Positions 10,160 to 20,853 of a stretch of DNA of 64,000 nucleotides are shown piece after piece. Origin of the DNA: Deefgea piscis (GTDB lineage Bacteria > Pseudomonadota > Gammaproteobacteria > Burkholderiales > Chitinibacteraceae); NCBI RefSeq assembly GCF_013284055.1, contig NZ_CP054143.1:2542001-2606000 (forward strand), given 5' to 3'. A program made the translations under genes and the position numbers. The first letter of the stretch is position 1. Each line of letters starts with the position of its first letter. A model generated the notes under the pieces. It saw only the letters and a list, made by a program, of their open reading frames with translations, had not been told where the DNA came from and did no database searches.

Positions 10160-12617
10160 GCGATTTATTCATTCATCGGCTTGGCTTTTGCTGCTGGGAG
10201 CTAGTCCGATGGCAGAAGCCAATTGGTTGGGGGATGAATGGCGTGAGTTTAGAAGCTATCCTCGGATGGAAAAAGCCTATCAGCGTTTGGATAAAGGTGA
10301 TTATGTCGGTGCGCGTCAGTTGCTTGAAGAAGTTTATAAAATTGACCCAAATCGACGAAAGGGCACATTGTCGTTAGCGGACGTATGTGCTCGTCAAAAA
10401 GATATGCAGTGTTTGGATCGACTATCTAAAGACTGGCTGCGTCGCGCTCCCAATGATGGCATGGGTTACCTACTGCAGGCGTGGCATGCCTATTTGAAAC
10501 AAGATGATGTGATGGTGATGCGCGGGGCGGCAGAGGCGTTAAAGCGTCCTAATTTGTCTGCTTTTTCGCGAAACAAGGCCGCAGAAGCATGGCTCAATGC
10601 CGCACTACGGCAAGGGAATGTTAGTCAGATCCAACAGACTTTGGCGCGGTTGGCGCAATATCGCATTCCTGTGTCACGCGCCTTGCTAGCGCAAGCTGAA
10701 GCGGTATTGCAATCGGCGAAGTCAAATCCTACTTATTCTGCACAGTTAGTTCCCTCGGCCATACCGGCAATGACTGCCGCGATGAAACCAAAAGTTACCC
10801 AGCAAACCGCACAGCCTAGCCAGCCTGCAGCGCGCGCGCCCGTTGCGCCTGAAGTGTTTCCATATACGGCGTTGTCTGCTGCGCAGCGTGAGCAAAAAAT
10901 TACCAATGATTTTTCAGCTTTGATTGCAAAGCAACAATATAAAACACTGCAACTTCAGCTGAGCCAGCTACGACAAGCTCATTTGTTTACCCCAGCTTTA
11001 GCTGAGGTGGTGAGTAATTTACTACAAGAAAAAAACTGCCCCTTGTTAATTAAAGAAACCCCAGTTTCAGATTTGCCCAGCCAAACGACTGAGCGCGCTC
11101 AAATGGCGGCTGCCTACTGTAGTAAACGCAATTACGCGCAAGCGGCGGCTTATTTTGCTGCCGCCAATCGCTTGAGTGAGCAAAAAGGCCATTCATCAAT
11201 CCCCGCTATGCAAGGTGAGGGCGAGGCATTGCTGGCCAGTGGCGATTTTGCGCAAGGAATGCACCGTTTAGATCAACGATTGCAGTTAGAAATGAATGAA
11301 GCGCAGGCGCGTGAATTGGCAAAAATTGCGCTGCAGCATCTTGATTTGGCGGTCAGCGCGGATATTGCGGCGCATTACCCTGATTATTTCCCGCCGGGTG
11401 AGCTGGCATTGGAACACGCAAGGCAAGCGCGTCAGCAGGCAGATTTTGAAGCTGCCGATGCGGCTTACCAACAAGCCCTAGCCGCGAAGCCAACTGCTTT
11501 GTTGTGGTACGAATATGCTGGGTTCTTGCAGCAATTGCAACGTCATGAGCAACAAGGTGCGGCACTGGCAAAGGCCGCTCAGTTGGCGCCGAATAACCCG
11601 CAAATTTTGGCCGAATATGGTTTTTGGTTGAAGGGCCAAGGGCAAACGGAGCAAGCTCTAGCCTTGTTTCGTGCCGCTTTGGCGCAGGACGCTAATCGTA
11701 AAGAGCTCAGCCCTGAAATTGCGCAGCTTGAAATGGCCTTGGGGCAAACGGAATTGGCCATTGCGGATTTACGCTTAAGTATTGATCACCAAGCTGAGAT
11801 TCAAACTCGACTACGTTTAGATAATGCCGCAATGCAAACGCAGTTGTTTGGCTGGCAACGCAATGTACAAACTTTAGAAGACCGCTGGAGCTGGTCTTTG
11901 GGCGGGCAGATTCGTTTGAATCAAGGGCCTGATGGCCAGCTTATTAGTAGTCCGGTGCAATTTGCCCAATATGGCGGTTCTTTAAATGCGGAAGTGGCGT
12001 ATCGACTTGATCCTTTGCTCGATGCCGCACGTCCAACGATGCTGTTCGCGCGTACTGATACTAGTTTGCAAGACCAATCGATCGCGTTGTTAAACGACAA
12101 TGCCAATTTTGGCATTGGGATTCGTCAGCGCTTATTAAGCGATTATGTGTTGGTGGGATCGGCCGAATGGATTTATCGACAAGGCGCACCTTATAGCCAA
12201 GATATGATGTTGCGATTGTCTGGTTCGCACTCCATCAATACCGATTGGCAGCCAGTTAAATCGCAATGGACTTCGCTGACTGTGTATGGTGATGCGGCAG
12301 GCTTGGTGCGCGCTAATAGCTATTATTTAACCGCTTTGGCCGAAATCGGTGAGCATTATCGTTTAAGTGACGCCGGTAAAACCACTTTAATGCCTTACAT
12401 CAATAGCATGGCGGCGATGAATACCGATAATGAGCAGCATGCGACGGTGAGTCGATTCGATATTGGGGTTGGCTTGGCTTTAGTGAGCTGGTTGGGGGGA
12501 GATCCTTGGCGAGCTCCTGATTTACAGCAAAGAATTTCATTCGAGGTTCGGCAGGTTATTGGCGGTAATAGCGATGATCGGTTTGCTGTTTTATTCCATT
12601 GGAGAGTTTTACATTGA
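10146..12617 (+). CDS. nfrA: NfrA-like outer-membrane protein: TPR domain plus C-terminal barrel
   Basis: 823 residues from the ATG at 10146, chosen because AGGAG lies 6 bases upstream; ATG 10143 is possible. The reading frame also extends upstream inside nfrB, but that part would not be translated. A signal peptide is visible ([24 protein letters not shown]). The region to about residue 560 is alpha-helical with TPR-like repeats (KGDYVGARQLLEEVYKIDPNRR; ADAAYQQALAAKPTALLWYEYAGFL). The last 250 residues alternate in beta-strand fashion and match the NfrA C-terminal domain in style (RWSWSLGGQIRLNQGPDG). In E. coli NfrA is the outer-membrane partner of NfrB and the phage N4 receptor. It overlaps nfrB by 14 bases. 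Confidence 0.8.
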   Translation: MRNNKRFIHSSAWLLLLGASPMAEANWLGDEWREFRSYPRMEKAYQRLDKGDYVGARQLLEEVYKIDPNRRKGTLSLADVCARQKDMQCLDRLSKDWLRRAPNDGMGYLLQAWHAYLKQDDVMVMRGAAEALKRPNLSAFSRNKAAEAWLNAALRQGNVSQIQQTLARLAQYRIPVSRALLAQAEAVLQSAKSNPTYSAQLVPSAIPAMTAAMKPKVTQQTAQPSQPAARAPVAPEVFPYTALSAAQREQKITNDFSALIAKQQYKTLQLQLSQLRQAHLFTPALAEVVSNLLQEKNCPLLIKETPVSDLPSQTTERAQMAAAYCSKRNYAQAAAYFAAANRLSEQKGHSSIPAMQGEGEALLASGDFAQGMHRLDQRLQLEMNEAQARELAKIALQHLDLAVSADIAAHYPDYFPPGELALEHARQARQQADFEAADAAYQQALAAKPTALLWYEYAGFLQQLQRHEQQGAALAKAAQLAPNNPQILAEYGFWLKGQGQTEQALALFRAALAQDANRKELSPEIAQLEMALGQTELAIADLRLSIDHQAEIQTRLRLDNAAMQTQLFGWQRNVQTLEDRWSWSLGGQIRLNQGPDGQLISSPVQFAQYGGSLNAEVAYRLDPLLDAARPTMLFARTDTSLQDQSIALLNDNANFGIGIRQRLLSDYVLVGSAEWIYRQGAPYSQDMMLRLSGSHSINTDWQPVKSQWTSLTVYGDAAGLVRANSYYLTALAEIGEHYRLSDAGKTTLMPYINSMAAMNTDNEQHATVSRFDIGVGLALVSWLGGDPWRAPDLQQRISFEVRQVIGGNSDDRFAVLFHWRVLH

Positions 12618-13573
12618 AATGGGCATGGGCAGTTGCGGCGTGGGGGGTGAGTTCGGTGTTGTTGGCTAGTCCTTGCCAAGATGCAGTTCTTAAAACAGTG
12701 ATTTTGCAACCTTGGCAGAGCCAATCTGAAGTGACGGTCGACAACGCTCGGCGGATTAATCGACAGCTGGATGCCTTGGGTTTTAATGTGGTATTGCTGC
12801 AATGGAGTCGCAATGGCCTAACTGAATTTTGGCCCAGTGATGGCTCAGGGTGGTTGCAAAATCGACTGCTGAGCCCTGCGCGGCGCAGTTACATTATGGG
12901 TTTGTATTCAGACCCTGGTTTTTTTAATGCTTTAAATTTGCCCGATAATGAATTAGAAGCGTACTTATCGGTGTTGCGTGAGATGAGTTTGGCTGAGGCC
13001 AAAAAAATCATTACGCAATCCAAAGTAAAAATGATTGGCTGGTATTTGCCGGAAGAAATTGATGATTTGAATTGGCGAACGCCGGCTAGACAAGCGATGT
13101 TGGCGCGGCATTATCAAGCCATTTCGCGAGATTTAAAGGCGTTGCGCCCTGATCTGCCGGTGTATGCGAGTTCTTTTTTTGGTGGTTTTAGTACACCGAA
13201 AGAATACGCAGAAATGCTGCGCTCATTACAGCAGCAAACCGGCATTCAATGGATGGTGCAGGGGGGGCAGGGTGTCTTGCGTAAGCCGCAACCCGCAACG
13301 GCATCTTATCTCAGCGCGGTTAATGCCGCGTTGCCGCGTCAGCAGTGGAGTGGCATTTTAGAAGTGTTTACCGAGAAAAATAGCCCGAAGGCGCAGCGTT
13401 TTTGTCCGGCTAACTTACCTGAAATCCAGCAAAGAAAAGCCGTTTGGTGCGCTGCAACGGGGGCGTCACCAACGGTGTATTTTTCGCTGAATCAACTGAG
13501 CGAATCATTGTTCGGCATTCCCAATACGGGGTGTAAAAATGAGCCATTACATGGCCCATACCATCGTGATTAA
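12614..13573 (+). CDS. Secreted DUF4434-like protein, possible glycan hydrolase
   Basis: 319 residues if it starts at TTG 12614, which overlaps the nfrA stop (TTGA) and has GGAGAG 7 bases upstream; the TTG at 12599 would contain that ribosome site. A short signal peptide is plausible (KWAWAVAAWGVSSVLLAS). The body begins VILQPWQSQSEVTVDNARR and continues as alternating beta/alpha units with LGFNVVLLQW, MIGWYLPEEIDD and VYASSFFGG, typical of the TIM-barrel DUF4434 family. The EE in YLPEEID is a candidate catalytic acid. Function unknown; by position it should act on or beside the polymer made by this operon. In E. coli nfrB-nfrA is accompanied by ybcH; whether this is its counterpart is untested. 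Confidence 0.65.
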   Translation: MKWAWAVAAWGVSSVLLASPCQDAVLKTVILQPWQSQSEVTVDNARRINRQLDALGFNVVLLQWSRNGLTEFWPSDGSGWLQNRLLSPARRSYIMGLYSDPGFFNALNLPDNELEAYLSVLREMSLAEAKKIITQSKVKMIGWYLPEEIDDLNWRTPARQAMLARHYQAISRDLKALRPDLPVYASSFFGGFSTPKEYAEMLRSLQQQTGIQWMVQGGQGVLRKPQPATASYLSAVNAALPRQQWSGILEVFTEKNSPKAQRFCPANLPEIQQRKAVWCAATGASPTVYFSLNQLSESLFGIPNTGCKNEPLHGPYHRD

Positions 13574-13703
13574 AACGCTAGGCCATTTATAAATTACGCA
13601 TTCTGTGTGATTGTACTCAGATAAAAACACAGTATTTCTAATTAAGTGTTTACCCCGAATAGGCTGCTGCCATCGTCTTAGTTTATTATCGAGCCATTGT
13701 TGA

Positions 13704-14930
<1,227 letters not shown>

Positions 14931-14954
14931 AACTGCACTGCTGACTTTATCCTC

Positions 14955-14978
14955 AACCGCCCGATGGGCGGTTTTTTT
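14955..14978 (+). terminator. Rho-independent terminator after astC/argD
   Basis: AACCGCCC-GAT-GGGCGGTT followed by seven T's, 25 bases past the stop codon. Confidence 0.92.
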
Positions 14979-15308
14979 ATGCCGATTTGTTTGCGGAGGG
15001 ATTGTTATATTTTAGGTGTATATCTGCGTGGGCTATATTTGAATTGGTGTTGATGTGTATACCTATTAAAAAAATAATAAAAACGGCGAGTAAATATGAT
15101 GACTTAATAAATAACTGTATTGTAATTATTGGTAAGAAATTAGAGCTAGGGAAAACCGCAGTATTCCGCACAACTACAAACAGGTAATTTTCACATTTAT
15201 AAACTGTTACGGTAAGATTTGAGGGTTACTGATACGTAGCAGTGGATCAATAAAACGGCGAAGCAGTAGTTTCGTTGTACGAATAGTCTTTTTAGGGACG
15301 GGCCTGCA
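14979..15308 (+). promoter_or_regulatory. AT-rich upstream region of the liv operon
   Basis: 330 bases without a convincing gene, clearly richer in A/T than the neighbours (several A and T tracts around 15065-15130). It must hold the livH promoter. A 66-codon frame (14987-15187) starts with TTG, lacks a ribosome site and resembles no known family, so I did not call it. I could not fix -35/-10 boxes with confidence. Confidence 0.4.
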
Positions 15309-16238
15309 GTGGATATTTTTCTCCAACAAATTATTAATGGGTTGGTAATCGGCAGCATTTATGCGCTGATTGCTTTGGGGTACACCATGGTGTACGGCAT
15401 CATGCAATTGATTAATTTCGCGCATGGTGAAGTGGTGATGATTGGCGCAATGGTGACAATCACCTGCATCAATTTCTTACTAGGGCATCATTTTAATTTA
15501 TCAGGGCCGGCGCTTTTAATGGTGGGTTTGCTGATGGCGATACCGGTGTCGATGGTGCTTGGGTACACCATTGAAAAAGTAGCCTATCGGCCTTTACGCC
15601 GTGCACCTCGCCTAGCGCCGTTGATTACTGCGATTGGTGTGTCGATTGTGTTACAGCAATTGGCGATGCTGATTTGGGGCCGTAACTATCGTCCCTTCCC
15701 AGCGATTTTGCCAACCGAGGTGTATAGCATTGGCGGCGCTTCGATTACGCAAGTGCAAGTGGCCATTGTGGTTTTGACTTTGCTATTGATGGTGGGCATG
15801 TATTTTCTGATTGAAAAAACCAAAATGGGCCGTGCGATGCGCGCAACGGCACAAAACCCAGAAGTAGCAAAATTAATGGGGGTGAATGTTAATCATATTA
15901 TTTCAATGACCTTTGTAATCGGTTCTGCTTTGGGCGCGATGGCCGGTGTGATGGTCGCAGCCAATTATGATCAAGCGCACGCTTATATGGGCTTTATGAT
16001 CGGCTTGAAGGCCTTTACTGCGGCAGTGCTCGGTGGTATTGGTAATTTAGGTGGCGCGGTACTGGGCGGCTTATTACTGGGTGTGATTGAAAGCTTGGGA
16101 GCTGGTTATTTGGGTGATTTAACTGGCGGCGTGCTCGGCAGTAATTACAAAGATATTTTAGCTTTTGTTGTGTTGATTCTAGTCTTGGTGTTCCGTCCTT
16201 CAGGTTTGATGGGTGAACGCGTTGCAGAACGTGCTTAA
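15309..16238 (+). CDS. livH: Branched-chain amino acid ABC transporter permease LivH
   Basis: 309 residues, mostly membrane helices. First of two permease subunits of a high-affinity leucine/isoleucine/valine importer. It starts at GTG 15309 with AGGGA upstream and begins MDIFLQQIINGLVIGSIYALIALGYTM-like, the standard LivH start. The conserved NFAHGEVVMIGA and the VLGGIGNLGGAVLGG loop that contacts the ATPases are present. First gene of livH-livM-livG-livF. Confidence 0.96.
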   Translation: MDIFLQQIINGLVIGSIYALIALGYTMVYGIMQLINFAHGEVVMIGAMVTITCINFLLGHHFNLSGPALLMVGLLMAIPVSMVLGYTIEKVAYRPLRRAPRLAPLITAIGVSIVLQQLAMLIWGRNYRPFPAILPTEVYSIGGASITQVQVAIVVLTLLLMVGMYFLIEKTKMGRAMRATAQNPEVAKLMGVNVNHIISMTFVIGSALGAMAGVMVAANYDQAHAYMGFMIGLKAFTAAVLGGIGNLGGAVLGGLLLGVIESLGAGYLGDLTGGVLGSNYKDILAFVVLILVLVFRPSGLMGERVAERA

Positions 16239-16252
16239 GCCGAGGTGAAGAG

Positions 16253-17422
16253 ATGACAAATACAATAAATAGCGCCGAATTTCGTGCCAATAACTTAAAA
16301 ACCACGCTGGTGCTGGGCGTTTTTGCCATAGTGTTAGCCATTTTGCCTTGGGTATTAGGGCACTTTTTTGAAAGTGGTAATTCATGGCTGAGAGCCGTAG
16401 ACTTTGCTTTGCTCTACATTATGTTGGCTTTAGGGCTCAATATTGTGGTGGGTTATGCTGGTTTGCTGGATCTGGGTTATATCGCGTTTTATGCCGTAGG
16501 CGCTTATACCTTTGCCTTACTCAATTCACCGCATTTGCAGGCGGTGATCCCAGAATGGCTATTTCAACCTAATTTCTTTGTCATGATGTTGATCGCTGCA
16601 GCTGTTGCGGGGATATTTGGCGTGTTGTTGGGTTCGCCAACATTGAAATTACGTGGTGATTATTTAGCCATTGTGACCTTGGGTTTTGGTGAAATTATTC
16701 GGATTTTCATGAATAACTTAGATCGTCCGATCAATATCACCAATGGCCCACAAGGGATTAATAATATTCCTGCTGTGCAATTTGCTGGCTACGATTTGGG
16801 TCGTCCAATTGAGTTTTTCGGGCTTAGTTTCGAAAAAATTCATTTGTATTACTACCTGATTCTTGCGATGTGTTTCCTCATTATTTTTGTATCTAAACGT
16901 TTGCAACGCTCGCGTATTGGCCGTGCATGGGTGGCGATTCGTGAAGATGAAATCGCCGCGAATGCGATGGGGATTAATACCCGCAATGTCAAACTATTGG
17001 CATTTGCCATGGGCGCTAGCTTTGGTGGTGTAGCTGGTGCTTTATTTGCCAGCTTCCAAGGTTTTGTGTCACCCGAGTCGTTTACCTTGATGGAATCGAT
17101 CATGGTATTGGCAATGGTGGTATTGGGCGGGATGGGCAATATTCCTGGGGTGATTTTAGGTGCGGTGATTGTGTCGATTACGCCAGAAATCTTGCGTGAT
17201 GTGATTAATCCATTGCAGCAAGCGCTAGTGGGTCGCAAGGTGGTTGATCCAGAAAACTTACGGATGTTGATTTTTGGTTTGGCAATGATTGTGATTATGC
17301 TCGTTAGACCTGCTGGCCTGTGGCCATCTAAGCAGCGCCGAGCCGAATTGGCCCCCAAAACGAAAACCATTTCGCAACAAGAAAAAGACAGTTTGCAAGA
17401 CGCGGAGCGCAATCATGACTGA
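16253..17422 (+). CDS. livM: Branched-chain amino acid ABC transporter permease LivM
   Basis: 389 residues. Second permease subunit; multiple membrane helices. Family motifs ALGLNIVVGYAGLLDLGYIAFYAVGAY and the MVVLGGMGNIPGVILGA coupling loop are clear. The C-terminal 25 residues are hydrophilic and charged (PSKQRRAELAPKTKTISQQ). It starts 14 bases after livH and overlaps livG by 8 bases. Confidence 0.96.
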   Translation: MTNTINSAEFRANNLKTTLVLGVFAIVLAILPWVLGHFFESGNSWLRAVDFALLYIMLALGLNIVVGYAGLLDLGYIAFYAVGAYTFALLNSPHLQAVIPEWLFQPNFFVMMLIAAAVAGIFGVLLGSPTLKLRGDYLAIVTLGFGEIIRIFMNNLDRPINITNGPQGINNIPAVQFAGYDLGRPIEFFGLSFEKIHLYYYLILAMCFLIIFVSKRLQRSRIGRAWVAIREDEIAANAMGINTRNVKLLAFAMGASFGGVAGALFASFQGFVSPESFTLMESIMVLAMVVLGGMGNIPGVILGAVIVSITPEILRDVINPLQQALVGRKVVDPENLRMLIFGLAMIVIMLVRPAGLWPSKQRRAELAPKTKTISQQEKDSLQDAERNHD

Positions 17423-18185
17423 GGTTTTATTAAGTATCAGTGGCATCAATAAGCGCTTTGGTGGATTGCATGCATTATCTGGCGTTGCTTTGTCGATTAA
17501 TAAAGGTGAGATTTACGGTTTGATTGGCCCCAATGGCGCAGGTAAAACTACGCTATTTAATGTGCTAACGGGTTTGTATCAGCCTGATGAAGGGCAGTTC
17601 ACTTTTAACGGCAAAGATTTATTTCGCAAAAAACCCAATGTCGTGGTTGAGGCGGGTATTGCGCGAACATTCCAGAATATTCGTTTGTTTGCCAATATGA
17701 CGGCCTTAGAAAACGTTATGGTCGGACAACATGTTCGAACCCACACCGGCGTGATTGGTGCGGTATTTCGGCCACCTAAAGCACGTGCTGAAGAGGCGGC
17801 GATTACGCTTAAAGCCGAAACTTTACTCGCTTATGTTGGTATTGCGGATAGAGCCGATGAGTTGGCGCGTAATTTATCGTATGGCGATCAACGGCGCTTG
17901 GAAATTGCGCGCGCTTTGGCGACGAATCCTCAGTTGTTGGCGCTCGATGAGCCAGCGGCGGGGATGAATCCGAAAGAGACCGATGATTTAAAAAAACTCA
18001 TGGAAAAAATCCGTGATGATGGCGTGACCATTTTATTGATTGAGCATGATGTGAAATTAATGATGGGATTGTGCGATCGGATTGCGGTGCTCGATTACGG
18101 CAAAAAAATTGCTGAGGGGATTCCTGAGTTAGTTAAAAACGATCCAAAAGTGATCGAAGCGTATTTAGGGGTGGCACCAGAATGA
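17415..18185 (+). CDS. livG: Branched-chain amino acid ABC transporter ATP-binding protein LivG
   Basis: 256 residues. Walker A GPNGAGKTTLFN near residue 36; signature NLSYGDQRRLEIARALA; Walker B LLALDEPAAGMNP; H-loop LLIEHDVKLMM. The AGMNPKETDDL segment and C-terminal tail are LivG-type. It overlaps livM upstream and livF downstream (ATGA), so all four are coupled. Confidence 0.96.
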   Translation: MTEVLLSISGINKRFGGLHALSGVALSINKGEIYGLIGPNGAGKTTLFNVLTGLYQPDEGQFTFNGKDLFRKKPNVVVEAGIARTFQNIRLFANMTALENVMVGQHVRTHTGVIGAVFRPPKARAEEAAITLKAETLLAYVGIADRADELARNLSYGDQRRLEIARALATNPQLLALDEPAAGMNPKETDDLKKLMEKIRDDGVTILLIEHDVKLMMGLCDRIAVLDYGKKIAEGIPELVKNDPKVIEAYLGVAPE

Positions 18186-18907
18186 CAGCGTCAGCGAACA
18201 CATTATTACAAGTTAAAGATTTAAAGGTCGCTTATGGTGGGATTCATGCGGTAAAAGGCATTAATCTTGAAGTCAAAGAAGGCGAATTGGTGGCTTTAAT
18301 TGGCGCCAATGGTGCGGGTAAAACCACCACCTTGAAAACTTTAATGGGCATGGTTAAGCCGGCCGCAGGCGAGATTTTATTTAAAAATCAATCGACAGCC
18401 AAAATCGAAGCGCATGATTATGTGCGGCATGGTTTGGTGATGGTGCCAGAAGGTCGAGGTATTTTTGGCCGCTTGACGGTGGAAGAAAACCTGCTGATGG
18501 GGGCCTATTGGCGCGATGATAAAGCGCAAATGGCCAATGACTTAGAGCGTGTTTATCAATTGTTTCCACGCGTCAAAGAGCGTTATAAGCAGCTGGCAGG
18601 CACGCTTTCTGGTGGTGAGCAGCAAATGGTCGCGATGGGGCGCGCTTTAATGAGCCGACCTAAGTTGTTGTTGCTCGATGAGCCGTCGATGGGTTTGGCA
18701 CCGATTATTGTGCAAAAAATCTTTGAGATTATTCGCATGGTAGCGGCTGAAGGCGTGACAATGTTGCTGGTGGAACAAAATGCCAAGTTAGCATTGCAAA
18801 CCGCCAATCGTGGCTATGTGATGGAATCGGGTAAAGTGACTTTTAGCGATGATGCCGCCGCTTTACTGGCCAATGAAAAAGTTCAGCAAGCGTATCTTGG
18901 TGAATAA
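18182..18907 (+). CDS. livF: Branched-chain amino acid ABC transporter ATP-binding protein LivF
   Basis: 241 residues. Walker A GANGAGKTTTLKTLMG; signature TLSGGEQQMVAMGRALM; Walker B LLLLDEPSMGLAP; H-loop LLVEQNAKLAL. Last gene of the operon, followed by a terminator. No periplasmic binding protein gene (livJ/livK type) is present on either side, so the substrate-binding subunit must be encoded elsewhere. Confidence 0.96.
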   Translation: MTASANTLLQVKDLKVAYGGIHAVKGINLEVKEGELVALIGANGAGKTTTLKTLMGMVKPAAGEILFKNQSTAKIEAHDYVRHGLVMVPEGRGIFGRLTVEENLLMGAYWRDDKAQMANDLERVYQLFPRVKERYKQLAGTLSGGEQQMVAMGRALMSRPKLLLLDEPSMGLAPIIVQKIFEIIRMVAAEGVTMLLVEQNAKLALQTANRGYVMESGKVTFSDDAAALLANEKVQQAYLGE

Positions 18908-18930
18908 TGTATTGAATGTGTTTTGAATCA

Positions 18931-18956
18931 ATCCCAGCTCCGGCTGGGATTTTTTA
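18931..18956 (+). terminator. Rho-independent terminator after livF
   Basis: ATCCCAGC-TCCG-GCTGGGAT followed by T's, 24 bases past the livF stop. The remaining 236 bases up to purT show no gene and no motif I can name. Confidence 0.9.
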
Positions 18957-19192
18957 TTGCGTGCAGGTATTGCTCGGTAAGCCTTTAATAACATGTTTTA
19001 CCCATTGATACACATGCTTTAAATTTAATATTCCTACAGTTATTGATAGCGGGCGGGCTTGGGGAATGAGTGTAAATATTGTGCTCGGCTAAAACCGAAT
19101 GTCGCGGTAATGGTAAGCTCGCAGGGTGAGTCGCCAGCAAAAAACTGAATTTAATCTAGCGATCTGTTCGCGCAGTAAAAAAAGGGAATGAG

Positions 19193-20398
19193 ATGAGAAT
19201 TGGTACGGCATTAACGCCTAGCGCCAGCAAGGTCATGTTATTGGGTGCGGGTGAATTGGGTAAGGAAGTGATTATCGCTTTTCAACGCTTAGGGGTGGAG
19301 GTGATTGCGGTGGATCGCTATGCCAATGCACCCGGCATGCAAGTGGCCCATCGTAGTCATGTGATCGATATGACGGATGGCCAAGCGCTGCGTGCTGTGG
19401 TGGCGTTAGAACGGCCGCACTGGATTGTGCCGGAAATTGAAGCGATTGCGACGGACGCTTTGTTGGCGATTGAGGCGGAAGGTTTGGCGACGGTGATTCC
19501 AACGGCGCGAGCGACGCATTTAACGATGAATCGCGAAGGTATTCGCCGCTTAGCGGCAGAAGATTTAGGCTTGGCAACGTCGTCATACCGATTTGCCGAC
19601 AGCTTGGCGCAGTTGCAAACGGCGGTGGCTGAAATCGGTTTTCCTTGCTTGGTCAAACCCGTTATGTCGTCCAGTGGTAAAGGGCAATCATTGCTCAAAA
19701 CGCCAGCAGATATCGTGACGGCTTGGGACTATGCCGCCAGTGGGGGGCGAGTCAAAAATGGCCGCGTGATTGTTGAGGGTTTTGTTGATTTTGATTATGA
19801 AATTACGCTGCTGACGGTACGCGCAATCGCCGTTAGTGGTGAGGTTGAAACGCAGTTTTGCCAGCCGATTGGCCATGTGCAAGTGAGTGGTGATTATGTT
19901 GAAAGCTGGCAGCCACAAGCGATGTCGGCTTTGGCGCTATCTCGAGCGCAAGACATCGCCGAAAAAGTAACTACCGCCTTGGGTGGTCGCGGCTTATTTG
20001 GTGTTGAGCTTTTTGTGAAGGGCGATGCGGTGTGGTTTAGTGAAGTCAGTCCACGACCGCATGATACTGGCTTAGTGACGTTGCAAAGCCAGCAATACTC
20101 AGAGTTTGAATTACATGCACGGGCGATTTTAGGCTTGCCAGTCGATGTGAGTTTACGTTTGCCAGCCGCAAGTGCCGTGATTTATGGTGGCGTGGATGCC
20201 GTTGGTGTTGCATTTGATGGTGTGGCGCAGGCGATGGCCGTGCCGACGGCCGATGTGCGTTTGTTTGGCAAGCCTGAAGCCTTTGTTCGCCGCAGAATGG
20301 GGGTGGCGCTGGCCAGTGGCGTGGATGTAGAGCAAGCGCGGCAGCGCGCTAAATTGGCCGCTAGTTGTGTGCAGCCCGTTGAGGTGAATCATGACTGA
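19193..20398 (+). CDS. purT: Formate-dependent phosphoribosylglycinamide formyltransferase
   Basis: 401 residues. Makes formyl-GAR from GAR, formate and ATP in purine synthesis without folate. ATP-grasp enzyme: dinucleotide-like [13 protein letters not shown] at the start, [13 protein letters not shown], the [12 protein letters not shown] segment, [12 protein letters not shown], and [14 protein letters not shown] with the metal-binding glutamate. The formate it needs could come from PurU, encoded 4 kb downstream. ATG 19193 follows AAGGGAATGAG. It overlaps the globin gene by 8 bases. Confidence 0.97.
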   Translation: MRIGTALTPSASKVMLLGAGELGKEVIIAFQRLGVEVIAVDRYANAPGMQVAHRSHVIDMTDGQALRAVVALERPHWIVPEIEAIATDALLAIEAEGLATVIPTARATHLTMNREGIRRLAAEDLGLATSSYRFADSLAQLQTAVAEIGFPCLVKPVMSSSGKGQSLLKTPADIVTAWDYAASGGRVKNGRVIVEGFVDFDYEITLLTVRAIAVSGEVETQFCQPIGHVQVSGDYVESWQPQAMSALALSRAQDIAEKVTTALGGRGLFGVELFVKGDAVWFSEVSPRPHDTGLVTLQSQQYSEFELHARAILGLPVDVSLRLPAASAVIYGGVDAVGVAFDGVAQAMAVPTADVRLFGKPEAFVRRRMGVALASGVDVEQARQRAKLAASCVQPVEVNHD

Positions 20399-20789
20399 AA
20401 GCGCAGCAGTGCAGGCAATGACGCCGTATGAATTACTGGGTGGCCCGGCAATTTTGCGGCAATTAGTCGATCGGTTTTACGACATTATGGCGAGCGATCC
20501 ACGTGCGGCGGGGGTGCATGCGATGCATCATGCGGATACCACACAGATTCGTGAACGATTTTATGATTTTTTGTCGGGCTGGCTCGGTGGGCCGCAATTA
20601 TTTATTGAAAAGTATGGTCATCCACGTTTGCGTGGGCGGCATATGCCGTTTGCCATTGGTGAGGCCGAGCGTGATCAATGGATGTTGTGTATGTTGCAGG
20701 CTTTGGCCGAAGTGCCGATGAGTAACGATTTACGCGAGCATTTAGAAGAGGCGTTTATGAAAACCGCTGATTTCATGCGAAATCAGTAA
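20391..20789 (+). CDS. Group II truncated haemoglobin
   Basis: 132 residues. Small haem protein that binds oxygen or nitric oxide. Group II features: [12 protein letters not shown] (B helix Tyr), [27 protein letters not shown] with the proximal His in RGRH, and the G8 tryptophan in ERDQWM. It overlaps purT by 8 bases and is probably translated with it. What links the two is not evident; oxygen or NO handling is the general role of the family. Confidence 0.93.
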   Translation: MTESAAVQAMTPYELLGGPAILRQLVDRFYDIMASDPRAAGVHAMHHADTTQIRERFYDFLSGWLGGPQLFIEKYGHPRLRGRHMPFAIGEAERDQWMLCMLQALAEVPMSNDLREHLEEAFMKTADFMRNQ

Positions 20790-20796
20790 AAAATCT

Positions 20797-20853
20797 GGGT
20801 ATTTATCTGTAGGCATTCATGAATATGGCTTGCAGTTAAATACCCTTATTTTT
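20797..20853. terminator. Putative bidirectional terminator between the globin gene and fbp
   Basis: GGGTATTTA (20797-20805) pairs with TAAATACCC (20837-20845). The 31-base loop itself contains the palindrome ATTCATGAAT. T-runs follow on both strands, which suits two convergent genes. The long loop lowers confidence. Confidence 0.5.

Noticed and set aside
14987-15187. 66-codon plus-strand frame upstream of livH
   Set aside because: TTG start, no ribosome site, AT-rich low-complexity content and no family resemblance. Better read as part of the liv promoter region.
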